A program made the position numbers and the translations under genes. Below are positions 17,230 through 27,100 of a stretch of 36,810 nucleotides of DNA, piece by piece. Source of the DNA: Zygnema cylindricum (Eukaryota; Streptophyta; Zygnematophyceae; Zygnematales; Zygnemataceae); assembly GCA_037447655.1 (NCBI GenBank), contig JBBHKE010000477.1, positions 23,194 through 60,003 of the forward strand, written 5' to 3'. The notes beneath the pieces were generated by a model. It did no database searches, was not told the DNA's origin, and was given only the letters and a program-made list of their open reading frames with translations. Within the stretch, counting starts at the first letter, position 1, and each line of letters begins with the position of its first letter.

Positions 17230-18232
17230 CAGCAGAATATGCTCACACTGATTGGGAGGGGAAGGGGGATAGGGGAGGAGAGGAGAGGGGAGGAGGAGAG
17301 AGGGAGCGAGAAGATGCCCATAAGAATATCATTGCCAGCACAGATACCATCGAACATGATAAAGACGACTAATATAACTTTACGAAAGTTTAAGAATAAA
17401 AAATAGGTTTCGGATCATCAGAAACTTTATAAAAAAAAGGGCATCAAACCTAAACAAGGGACTAAAACTACAAAGAGAGAGGAAGTGTGGGAGAGAGAGG
17501 AAAAAGGAGGGAGAAAATAATTCCATGGGATGTCATTCACCAGAAAAGAGTCAGTATACCTCTATCTGAAAATTAATTAATTTTTTACATTTAAATTAAG
17601 GAAGTGTGGGAATTAATTAAATTGATTAATCGAACAACTAGAAGGTAATTCAACAATTTTTGGTGCCAAAAGTGGTAAATTTCTGTCTGAACATTTTCTG
17701 TACATTTTTGTTATCCACATACAATAGAGATAAAAAAGTGCACAAAGAAAGCCTAAAAGAGTCACGAAGCGGAGGTAAAGACAAAAAAAAGACAAAAAAA
17801 TCCGGAATAAAAAAGAGGAGAACAGAGAAGAAAAATGAATAAAAAAAAAACTAAAAAATCACTTACTGTGGAATGAATCAAATGAACCAATGTCCAGGCT
17901 GTCCCCACACTGCATCCCAGAATCGACAAAATGAGAAGCCACACTAAAAAGACAATGACAAAGTACATTGTCCATATCCCAGGGTACAGAAACCAGGAAG
18001 TGTTCTTGTTCACATCTGGAGGAGGCTGAGTCTTGATAAGAAAGGGGCCTGTAGGCATATATGAGGAGGGACTCCTTGGACTTCCTGGTTGATAAGTAGA
18101 AGAGGTCCTTTGATGTAAACCGGACGACAAAGAAGATGAAAATGTGGATGTTTCCACAGGAAAAGAGGCATCCATTAAACTGTCCGTACCATCCAGTTCA
18201 TCAGGAGCAGTGGCAACTCTCCAAAGAGGCAT
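14081..18232 (-). CDS. ORM/ORMDL family protein, complete (three exons, 222 aa)
   Basis: ORM/ORMDL proteins sit in the ER membrane and bind and inhibit serine palmitoyltransferase, the first enzyme of sphingolipid synthesis. Exons on the minus strand: 18232-17867, 16528-16380, 14234-14081. Both donors are GTAAGT, acceptors are CACAG and GCGCAG, and phases agree (0, then 2). Family motifs: NKNTSWFLYPGIWTMY (75-90), a double membrane span (about 87-121), HWKKGSPFSEDQGMYD, LTWWEQVDNGRQLTRNRKFL (145-164), a third span (about 165-178), a fourth (about 187-203) and the C-terminal signature HQVRIFGINAD (209-219). Residues 1-70 are a Ser/Thr/Pro-rich extension absent from typical 153-157 aa plant and animal ORMDLs. 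The frame stays open upstream to 18367 through a repeat, so the start could be 18367, 18232 (preferred) or Met59, which would give 164 aa. Confidence 0.93.
14235..16379 (-). other. ORM intron 2 (2145 bp)
   Basis: On the gene strand the acceptor is preceded by a T24 run (A24 on the + strand at 14241-14264), an extreme polypyrimidine tract. The intron holds an unidentified + strand reading frame (14830-15246) and a minus-strand frame of 97 codons (15619-15329). I recognise neither. The rest is AT-rich. Confidence 0.75.
14968..15246 (+). CDS. Unidentified reading frame nested antisense in ORM intron 2
   Basis: The frame is open from 14830 to the TAA at 15244-15246 (138 codons); the first ATG gives 92 aa. 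The surroundings are about two-thirds A/T, where stops should be frequent, so this length is notable. The peptide is not low-complexity: it contains FGYSKEWEEASLNWDELP and KLITIPGVHLNRR. I recognise no family. The end (AAG followed by GTAAAA) could also be a splice donor, so it may be an exon or a transposon or organelle-derived fragment. It could still be chance. Confidence 0.3.
   Translation: MTFGYSKEWEEASLNWDELPILITYFESLLVLKWDLFRVIDSNSIPNDFVVFEPLKELVRKKKTVNIINAIFVGKKRGTKLITIPGVHLNRR
16604..16643. repeat. (GA)20 microsatellite
   Basis: Forty bases of pure GA dinucleotide inside ORM intron 1, about 75 bp from the exon 2 acceptor. On the gene strand it is CT-rich and extends the polypyrimidine side of the intron. 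Confidence 0.95.
16869..17250. repeat. Minisatellite-like repeat, period about 181 bp
   Basis: A segment carrying TCAACATTCA, GCTTAATAT and CCTCACTTGA or CTTCACTTGA appears near 16880 and again near 17061, each followed by GGAGAGG. A shorter related piece (AATATGCTCACACTGA) follows the G run at about 17237. It lies within ORM intron 1. Confidence 0.65.
17199..17228. repeat. Homopolymer G30
   Basis: Thirty consecutive G on the + strand (C30 in the ORM pre-mRNA). It separates the second and third members of the 181-bp repeat. The exact length is uncertain in any assembly. Confidence 0.95.
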
Positions 18233-18235
18233 TAC

Positions 18236-18435
18236 TGCAAACTGTAGCTGTAACTGTAAACTGTAACTGTAAACTGTAACTATAACTGTTCTGCTAACTG
18301 CAGACTGTAACTGTGAATGTGAATAAAAATGCAAACTGTAAATGGAAACTGCAAATGTAAATGTCACCGTAACAGTAATTGGAAACTGTAAACTTCAAAT
18401 GTCACAGTAAACTGTAAGTGGAAGGAAACTGTGAT
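18236..18435. repeat. Degenerate AACTGTA array directly upstream of the ORM start
   Basis: About 200 bp of imperfect 6-7 bp units (AACTGT, AACTGTA, AAATGTA). On the ORM strand they read TTACAG or TTTACAG, and the array ends four bases before the preferred ATG with TTTGCAGTA. Each unit resembles a splice acceptor. It belongs to the 5' leader or promoter, and is readable in frame with ORM up to 18367. Confidence 0.8.
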
Positions 18436-18909
18436 AATATCTTTGTTTCTAATCGCTTAGGTTTCTATGTTTTTCAGTTTTTGCTCTTTGGATTTTGAAT
18501 CTCAGTTTCGCTTCGAAGCTTCAAATTTTAGGATGTTTCTGAGTTAAAATAAAAGAATTCAGATTTTATGTCCTACAATAGCTCCGAGTGAATTTGGTTA
18601 AGAAGTCACCACGCCCTGTAGAAATATTTCTGCTGTAAGAAATATGTATGTCCTTTTAATTTCGTTTATTTTTGTTTTTTTAACACGAAAAGATTCAACA
18701 GCAGTGAGAATGTCAACCTTTTTAACTATGACAGTTTTTAGCTGTTTTATGCTTAGTTTTTTCAAATTTACCAGACTGTGTTCAAATTTTCCGATTGTCT
18801 AACAATGAATACTCAGTATTTGAACTAAAGTTTATGCTCCTGAGTTTTGATATTGTATTTTAGGTCTCCGGACTAAAAACTTTTTAACTTGTATTAGTTT
18901 TTTCTACTA
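18436..18909. other. Upstream region of ORM, no gene seen
   Basis: AT-rich sequence between the repeat array and the MITE. It should contain the ORM promoter, but I cannot place a TATA box or transcription start with confidence. No divergent gene is visible. Confidence 0.45.
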
Positions 18910-19123
18910 CACCGCCAATCGTTATTAGCGTGTAAGTTTTTTTAGCGTATACGAATAATTAGCGTGGTTTACGCTAATTGGGAATTTGAAAATTTTCGAA
19001 GAAATCGTCTATTCTAATTAGGAATTAGGGTTTTTTTAATAGTGTGGATAATTCTATTTGAGAATAAATAAAAAAAAAGCGGGACGGAATTAGCGTACAC
19101 AACGCTAATAACGATTGGCGGTG
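18910..19123. mobile_element. 214-bp MITE with TA target site
   Basis: Terminal inverted repeats start CACCGCCAATCGTTATTAGC and end with the exact complement (about 22 bp perfect). Both ends are flanked by TA (18908-18909 and 19124-19125), which fits a Tc1/mariner-type (Stowaway-like) non-autonomous element. The interior is AT-rich, has no coding frame, and repeats ACGCTAATTGG-like words. Confidence 0.88.
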
Positions 19124-19125
19124 TA

Positions 19126-20518
19126 CTGTAATGTTCCAACCGTGATGGTTATGTTATGGCAAAGGCACATTGACTTTTATAATGCGTCTCACCTTTATGA
19201 CTACCGACAAAGATAAGTTATGAATCAAGAGTGTTGAATTCCGTGCGAATTTGCACACACCGGGGAAACTTTCCTTTATTTAGTGCGTACTAAATTACAG
19301 TGGGGGGAAGTTTCGCAGTGTGCGTAGTCATCATGCAATTTCCGCATTGTTGGTTCACATGTTGTTGTAAGTTGTAACGGATTTCCTTGTTCAGGTTTTA
19401 CCCTGAAGCAGTGCTGGGGCGTACCAGATAATGAATCGTCTAGGGTTCAGGGAAAGAGGCATATGAAGGAACAGTCTGCAATCCGTACTAAGATTTTATG
19501 AAGTAACGGGGAAGTGTGTCGTGACAAGTTAACGGTATCTTGTAACGGTACCCGTGAACATGAAGCACATAAGATCTTTTGTACAGGCAGTTCGTACAAT
19601 TCAATTCGTTTCGTACAGGCATCTGATGATGCCGTATCAGAATATGTACGAACATTTGATGCGCTCACCGTGACTTCTGTGCACAATGTGCTATCCGTTC
19701 GCCACCTGGATTCTTGAATTCTGCACCGTAAAGTTCTGGCTGCCGTGTTTCACACGCTTTTGTGGATACGATATTTAGAATCCAGCCGCCCGACCAGGTT
19801 GTGGCCGTCTGCGGCCAAGGAGAAGTCGAATCTATTTAGATACGCAATCATCCCTGTCCGCAGCCATTCCGTAAAGGTATCTACTTCGAACTTTTATATC
19901 GGCCGTACGCGTATTGTACATTTGTCCACTGACCAACGGCGTGCCATGTTTCCGAATGTGAGGACAAAGCCACGTTTAGTGGAACTGGAGACTATTCTAA
20001 TTAACGTGATGAAAAGTTTGACATGCTTCACTTTTCTTACAGCATAACGAAGGCGATTGGCGGATTGAGGTGGCGTATCCTACGTGTACGGATGATGTCG
20101 TGACAGTATTAAAAGCAGATATTCTGCCCTTGCTCATCATAGTATTGTTCGTCACTTTTCCACGTGCCTTCTTGTAGAAGATCCAGTTCCAGTGAAGTCA
20201 CGTCTTGAAATGCGGAAGGCGTCACATAGTACAGTATTGTACAAAACTGCGTTGCGTCGTATTGTCCTGTTCTGTCCAGGAGACTTGTCAATCAATCATC
20301 AAATTCTTGGCGGCATCTTCAGGGGAGTGTGCCCATGTGTTAAAGTATCGGTTTTTTTTCTGTCATTTTCCTCCAAAATTCAAGCTGCAACAAGAAAAAC
20401 TGAAAAACTTTTAAAAACCACAGTACAATGGAGGCCATCCTGGTATTTAGAATATACTTCAATTTTGCCGTCTTCTGTACTCAATTTGGCGTCTTTAGAC
20501 TTTGTGCCCATGTGTTAA
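19126..20518. other. Unassigned sequence left of repeat A
   Basis: Frames of 60-110 codons exist on both strands (for example + 19745-20047), but I recognise no domain and see no consistent exon set. Positions 19252-19330 hold an imperfect inverted repeat. From about 20327 a roughly 180-bp unit is repeated: GTGCCCATGTGTTAA at 20327 and again at 20507, each followed by a T run and TCCAAAATT-like sequence. This leads into repeat A. Confidence 0.4.
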
Positions 20519-20688
20519 TGGTTTTTTTTTGTTGTTTCAATCCAAAATTGAACCTGCAACGAAAAAAAAATTCACCGTAAGAAAAACGTGTGAAAACCAT
20601 AAGTACATCTTACGTCATCTTGAAATTTAGCGTATGTCTCTATGTGCCAAAGTAAGGGTTTTTTCTAGTGTTGTATATCGGCAAGAAT

Positions 20689-21808
20689 TTTATCGCGATA
20701 ACACTAATACCGATAGTTATCGGTTATCCAACGGTCAAGGGTCATGATGTATCGCTCAGAGACCAACAAATTCCTTATCAGCAATAAGTGGAAAAAAATG
20801 TAATACACTTTATAAGGGTGAACTTCCATTAGAGGAAATGTGGGGTTGTTTACTGGACGCCGTGCGCTTTCGTACAGATTCGTACATTTTTGTTTTTTTA
20901 TCAGACGAAACATGTTTACTAGATGGCTCCAACATTATAGGCGTAAGTATCGACCGTTGGATTTTTGATTTTTTTAGATTCGCGAAGCAATCGCGCACGT
21001 CGTCTGGTTTGAAGAGCACATCGTCCAGTTTGAAGAAAGTCTCTTCAAACTGGACGATGTGCGCAATGTACACCCTGGACGATGTGCACGAAAAGTAAAA
21101 AAAATCGCCAACACTAACAGGCGATGAGAACCAAACACGTCGTACACGTCATGTGCTTTCGGCCACGCTGGCTAAAAGGTTCCAACGAACAACCCACCAA
21201 AAGTACCATCCACTTGGTATTCACTGTCCACACTTTGCCGCGCTTTCATTGTATTAATACACGAAAAAATGTAATAGATGTCACCTAATACAGCAAAGGC
21301 TTTCCGTTGGTGGCAGGCGTTCAAAGAAAAGCCATAAGGTAGGGTTTGTTATAAACCCTAATGAAGGTACACATAGTACGTTAAAGTATACTCGTTTTAT
21401 ACTTTAGGTTCATACGCTAGTACACATATTTCGTTTTGACTTTCCGTTGAAGATATTTTGCAGATTTTTTAAATCTTGACTCTAACCTACGTGGCGCCAA
21501 TCATAATTAAAAAACAATGTCTACTGGCACGACATAATGGAAGGCCGTGCCAATAAACCAAAAAAATAGATACATCCGCATGTTTACTAGGACCGCCTAA
21601 TGGAGAACATGCCTAATAGTACTTTCTAATATACTGTATTATATTTTTCACAATACATAGCGTGGCATGCCACGTCTAATAATCTGTTTCGTACTCTGTG
21701 TCACGGAATAATAGCGGTTCAGTTTGACGGAATAAACCGTACAGCCGTACAGTGTGAACCGTACAATAATCGCCGATGGTTATCGGTACCGATGTTATCG
21801 AGATAGTA
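20689..21808. mobile_element. Putative TIR element, long form
   Basis: The left end (TTTATCGCGATAACACTAAT, then ACCGATAGTTATCGG) is complementary, imperfectly, to the right end around 21770-21808 (CCGATGGTTATCGGTACCGA, then TTATCGAGATA). The same pair of ends encloses only about 317 bp in repeat B (28588-28904). This looks like a full-length versus internally deleted pair. No transposase is recognised inside. Confidence 0.5.
21016..21062. repeat. Perfect 21-bp hairpin with 5-base loop
   Basis: The arms 21016-21036 (GCACATCGTCCAGTTTGAAGA) and 21042-21062 are exact complements around AAGTC. The word CTGGACGATGTGCAC recurs at 21075-21089, and GGTTTGAAGAGCAC precedes the left arm. The hairpin sits in the segment unique to repeat A. 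Confidence 0.93.
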
Positions 21809-23044
21809 AACCGATATTATTGATTTTTTATATTATAACACCGGAGAATCGACGTAAAATAATTTGTTGGGGCCTCAAACCTCTGCTTTCATTCATAGGT
21901 CCTTTGCAAAAGTCTACGCCGTTGTAACCTCTGCCCTCCCTTTCACACTTCCGCTCCTCTCTCCCTCTACCTCAAATGAATCACGACAATATTCGTATGG
22001 AATGAAATATATTTGAAAAATACTTTCTTTAATTGCCTTATGGTGTAGTTTGATGGCAAGTCGAGTGAGAAAAAAGATTGATAGTACTAAATTTGACGTT
22101 GTCACAAGTGAGCATGATGTAATGATATCACAAAGCCGCAAACATATACAATGTCACAAAATCCTAAACATCTACAACCAGAACCTAGTCGTTTATAATT
22201 GACGAAATTTTTATAAAAATCTACAATCGTCACAAGTTGTACCCACGTCTACAACCGTCACAATTTGAAGTAACCATAACGTTTCAACATTTTAATACAT
22301 TGGAACGCTTTGCTAAGTAATTGCAATTATGTGTCCTCCATTGGACTACATAATTCAGGAAGCCTCTATATAGTTTTTAACTAACCCAATTTCAACCAAA
22401 ACCATTGCTACCCAAGCAGAAAAATTGACAGTCTAACTACACCTCGTGCATTCTAAACTCCCTTGAGTCTGTAGCAAAAAAAATCACTGAAAACGACCAA
22501 TCAGCCGATTAGTTATGCCGTGGCAAAGATGCCAAGTTTATACAAACTCTCTAACTAGAGAGGTCCCTACCTACAAAATTCTCTAAGTCTTAAACCCCTC
22601 TCACAACCCTATCTATTGATGTACGAACCAATCAAACCACTGTAGAGTACAAAAAAGTATTACGGCTGATGTACTTTCTGTCGACCTGTGTACGGCAAGG
22701 CCATTGAGTGGACAGCTGTCCGCTTTTAACTCGTCCTTTTGTTCTCCGGAATTCCGGCGAACAAATGTTTTCTCTCCACGTGTCGCCAAGTCACACCACG
22801 TCCAAAAACCCCCAAGGTGACCATTCCGGGATTTCGGCAGCGATATTCGCCGTTGGATCATAAACTGAGATTTAATATTAGCCGTCAAAACATATGTCTG
22901 ATTCATTTGTTTCGTGCGAGAAAATTTTCGCACTATATATAACTTAATTTTATGCTCTTTCATTTGTCATTCCATTAATCGGAATAAGGATCAAAACACA
23001 GTCTAAATAAATATCACACCTTATGTTTGTTAACGAACTCCTAG

Positions 23045-23112
23045 GGCAGTCCAGTTAAAGCAGACGACTACGCCTTGCTTTGCCGGTTAGAGGTTCGAGT
23101 CATGCCGGACTC
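23045..23112 (+). other. tRNA-like segment, left copy inside foldback 1
   Basis: Shows a pol III B-box-like GGTTCGAGTC (23092-23101) and, 30 bases plus two 8-base boxes upstream, an A-box-like CCAGTTAAAG. The spacing is close to a tRNA. The T stem pairs poorly, so it is not a functional tRNA. It resembles a tRNA-derived SINE head. Confidence 0.45.
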
Positions 23113-23399
23113 AACCATTTGTAGAGAGTGACATAAGTCACTCTTTAGTCCTGCCTGTTGAACTATGACGGCCATGGCTCAACCACCTGGTGAAATAAAT
23201 AGTTTTTGGGTATTTTCTAGGTCTAAATATATTAGCGCAAACAGATAAGAAATATACAGGCAGCGTGCCTCTAACTCTTCTCTCTTACCCCAATACTTGT
23301 TGTAGTCACTGAAGAAGAGAGAGAGTGATGGAGCCATGGCTACCTCAGCTCCATAAGCAGCACTAAAGAGTGACTTAAGTCACTCTCAACAAAAGGTTG

Positions 23400-23470
23400 A
23401 GTCAGGCAGGTCTCGAACCTCCGACCGGCATAGCGCGGCGTAGCCGTTATCTCTAACCAGTCTATCGTAG
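23400..23470 (-). other. tRNA-like segment, right copy inside foldback 1
   Basis: On the minus strand it reads TGGTTAGAG, 30 bases, then AGGTTCGAGACC; GGTTCGAGACC fits the B-box consensus. Four of five T-stem pairs form. It is the inverted partner of 23045-23112 and is better preserved. Confidence 0.5.
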
Positions 23471-24191
23471 ACGTCCGTTACGATATATACGGTTTGATAT
23501 GTATTTAAACTATTTCAAAATGGAACCGATTAACTCAAATATGTGCGAAGGAACATAGAACTAGTTAAAGTTTAGTGCGGACGTCATTTCGCACAAAACA
23601 AATGAATTGGATTTTTGTTTCGTCAGCCGACATTTAATGTCCGATTTAATCTAACGGCACATATCACTGCCGAGATCGCGGAATGGTCACTTTGGTCATT
23701 ATAGACGTGGCATGACCTGGCGCCACGTGGAAGGATATCATTTGGTCGTAAGAATTTCGGGGAACATACGCACAAGTGGAAAGGTGACACGCGTCCACTC
23801 AGTGGCCTTGTCGTACAGTAGCAGTACAAAAAGGACATAGCCCGTAGTACCTTTCTGTACTTTACACTTATATGGTTGCTTCGTACTTCAATAGATAGGG
23901 GCTGTGAGAGGGGTTTAGGACTTAGGAAAATCTGGTAGGTAGTCACCTCTCTCTTAGAGAGTTTTGCATAAATTTGCATTTTTGCCGGCTCATAACTAAT
24001 CTGCTGGTTGGCCGTTTTCAGTGATTCTTTTTGCTACGCACTCAAGGGAGTCCAAGCTGCACAAGGGTGCACTCACACTGCTAGTTTGCCTTCTTGGGCA
24101 ATAGTGGTTGTGGCTTGAACTGGGTTGGATAAAAACTATCTAGAGGCTTCTTCTATTCAGTAGTCCAATGGAGGACACAGAATTGCATGTT

Positions 24192-27100
24192 ATGGGCCCA
24201 CCCTCTAGGGTACCCACCTTCAATAGATCTAGATTCATCTATTGGGAAGCCATGATGATGGAGGTTTTTCGCGAAAAACGATACTGGGGTATCGTCAGTA
24301 GACAAGTGAAACGTCCACCTTCGGGAACTCCACCATGATTCGGAGGAGTAAGGTTTCCTGCAGCAATGACTGCTTCAACAGTGGAGGCAGATGATGGGGA
24401 CAGCAGTGTGTCCAAAAAAGGTAAGGAGACACCCCTCACTCCTATTTCCATGGCACCGGGAGCGGCGGTTGTGAAGACCGTGGAAAACGATAGTCAAATG
24501 TTGGAAGACGTAAACATGGTTGCTTAGAACTTCATTCTGAGGCACCTCACTCAAGCTTTGGCCACCCCTCACCTTCACATTTGAAAGGCCGAGGAGTTGT
24601 GGGTGAGATTGGTGGAGATCTACAGAGCTTGTACTCTTCAGGAGCTTGAGTTGGCTATAAAAAAGCTCGAGAGTTGAACTTACAAAGGAGGAAAGATGTT
24701 AGATTATTGTAATGATCTTTTGTGTTTGTATATGGAGATGGAAAGTGCCGGGTGGAAAGGAACAATGAAGATGAAAGTTAACACTCTCATTATGAAGGTA
24801 CCTGACGAGTACGAAAACATAGTGTACAGAGTGCACAAAATGACTGATAGTTCCTGGAAGTGGAATACACTGGTCGGGATGATACTTGTGCAGGAAAACA
24901 ACATGGAGATTAGGAGAGGAGGAAAGAACATTCAAGCTCTAGCTGGAGGAGGGGACCGATTGGGGGAAGGATCTAAAGAAACAATACAAAGGGGAAAGAG
25001 ATCAGTCTAAAGGACCGAGGCCCCCTAAAGGACCTTTGCCATTTTTACAAAAAGCCAAGACACTTTATCGTAGATTGTGTCAAGCTGTCGGAGCTGAGGC
25101 TACAAGAGAACCGTGGAGGGGGTTCTTCCGGAGGAATGAAAAAGGCACTTGTGGTAACAAAGGTGACAGGAGAAACTGAGGATGAGTCCTCTGAGGAGGA
25201 TGGGGAGCTTCTTATTGACGAGAGTCTGGAGGAGAAGGAGATCATTCGGAGATAGAAGTGTGCCCTTCGAGCAATTCGGGAAGCTTCATAGGAAGGATGG
25301 ATCTTCGACTCAGGTGCATCCATCCATATGTGTCGTGATAAGCAACTCTTCAGTAAGCTAAGAAAGATCCCTACTATAAGGATAGAGTATAGGGATGGGA
25401 GAGTGGTTACTATAGGTCTAGTGGGGTGAGAAGATCTGAAAGTTTTAGTGGAGGGTAAGACTCCTATACTCAGATTCTCAAATGTACTCTACATTCCTCA
25501 GTTGAGCAAAAATCTTGTCTCTACGTTTGTATTAGATGATAAAGAGTTTGATATCTTCACTAGAAAGGGAGTCTTTACAGCTAAGTATGGGGATGAAGTT
25601 TACATCACGCCAGATAAGGGTAGCTAATGCCTGTTTAGGTTTAACGTGAATAATAAAAAGAAGAATGCATTTTATGTTCGTGTTCCAAAATTGATGATTT
25701 CGCATAAGCGGTTGGGTCATGTTTATTTTGATAGGTTGAGAGAAATGAAAAAGCTTGGTGTAGTAGAACGAATTCAGTTTGGTGATGATGAAATGGTGGA
25801 TGATTGTAGTGGATGTGCTCAAGGAAAAGCTCACAGGCTTCCTTTTCCCAAAGCCGCTATATATAGGGGGGAAAAGATACTAAATCTAATCTACACAGAT
25901 ATATAGGGACCTGCAAGAGTACCTTCGGTTGGAGGGAAGAGGTTTATGTTAACAATAACCGATAACTGGTCTAGGTACTCCATAGTCTACTTCCTAAAAA
26001 CAAAGTCTGAAACACCAACTTACTTCAAAGAATATAAAGCTTGGAGTGAGAAGTTGCATGGAACCCCCATTAAGAGAATAAAGAGTGATAATGGGGGAGA
26101 ATATACCTCTAACCAGTTTGAGGAATACTTGAGAGATGAGGGAGTTTAGCACCAAAAAACTGTACCATATAACCCGAAACAAAATAGGGTAGCTGAAAGA
26201 TTGAACCGAACACTAGGAGATACTGTACATAATATGTTGGCTGACAAAAAAATAGGTAAGAGATTTTGGGCAAAAACCATGAACTGTGCCAACAACATTA
26301 AGAATAGAGTCTTTACCTGAGCCGTAAAGGGAATGACACTTTATGATAGATGGGTTGGAAGGAAACCAGATATCTTACAACTTAAAGTATTCGGTAGCCA
26401 AGTTAACAGTCTTGATACGGATAAGAATAACTAGAAACTAGATGCTAAAGGCGAACCTGGATACTTTGTAGGATACGATGAGGATACCAAGGGATATACA
26501 GTCTATAATTTAGCAAATTAAGATATAATTCTGGTCAAACGCCTAGTTTTCATGGATGAAGGAAAGTCATTTGACCCCTTCAAATATACCAAAAAGATAA
26601 ATATCCTCTTTGAGTTTGAAAGCGAGGAGAGTCCTGTCTTTCCCGAAAAAAGACATGAGTGAAACAATGATTGTAGACTCAGGGGAGATCCAAGATACAA
26701 GAGATCTACCGGGCACCTCACATATTCCTATGGTATTTGAGGAGACAGAAGAGATGGAACTAGAACCGGCTTCCATGACTATGGGAGCTGATAAGACAGT
26801 AAGGAGAAACCCGCGACTTCCTTCCATTCCAGCTTTAGAGTTCGAGAGAGGGAGAAAGAGCAGCAAAAGGATACAAGAAAAGCATGCCGCTCAAAAGGTT
26901 ACTAAGCTATCTTATCCTGCTGAGCCTCAATGATACTTGGAGGCAGTAAAGAGACCAAAAGAGACAGATGGATTAGAGCCATAAATGATGAAATAGCTTC
27001 CATCATGGAAGCAAATACCTACGAACTAGCGGATTGTCCTCCAGACAGAAAACCTATTGGCTGTTAATGGGTATATAAACTAAAACTGAACCCAAATAAT

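Larger units (their letters stand above)
16529..17866 (-). other. ORM intron 1 with purine-rich and G-run repeats
   Basis: 1338 bp. The part next to the acceptor is a long G/A-rich block (C/T-rich on the gene strand) from about 16560 to 16800, including (GA)20. Farther in are two copies of a segment starting near 16869 and 17050 with a partial third near 17229, and a 30-base G run. Confidence 0.75.
20519..22320. repeat. Repeat A, direct copy of repeat B (28421-29420), with about 800 bp extra
   Basis: From ATGGTTTTTTTTGTTG to CTTTGCTAAGTAA this tracks 28421-29420 at an estimated 80-90% identity, in the same orientation. Compared with B it has about 800 bp more, between 20805 and 21612. It abuts the palindrome at 22322. 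It has no coding frame I can support. A and B could be two insertions of one transposon, duplicated segments, or very old LTRs. Confidence 0.75.
22322..24190. mobile_element. Palindromic (foldback) element 1, about 1.87 kb
   Basis: The left half is an imperfect inverted copy of the right half, centred near 23257. Paired landmarks: TGCAATTATGTGTCCTCC near 22323 with GGACACAGAATTGCA ending near 24187; CCCCTCTCACAACCCTATC near 22596 with GAGAGGGG near 23910; GCCATGGCTC near 23173 with GAGCCATGGC near 23333. Only about 140 bp in the middle are unpaired. The right arm ends two to four bases before the gag ATG at 24192. The terminal TG...CA would suit an LTR, so each arm may be an LTR-like sequence head to head with its partner. 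No target duplication is clear. Confidence 0.78.

Noticed and set aside
23045-23112. A functional tRNA gene
   Set aside because: The B-box-like word is present, but the T stem does not pair and no acceptor stem closes, so only a tRNA-like repeat is supported.
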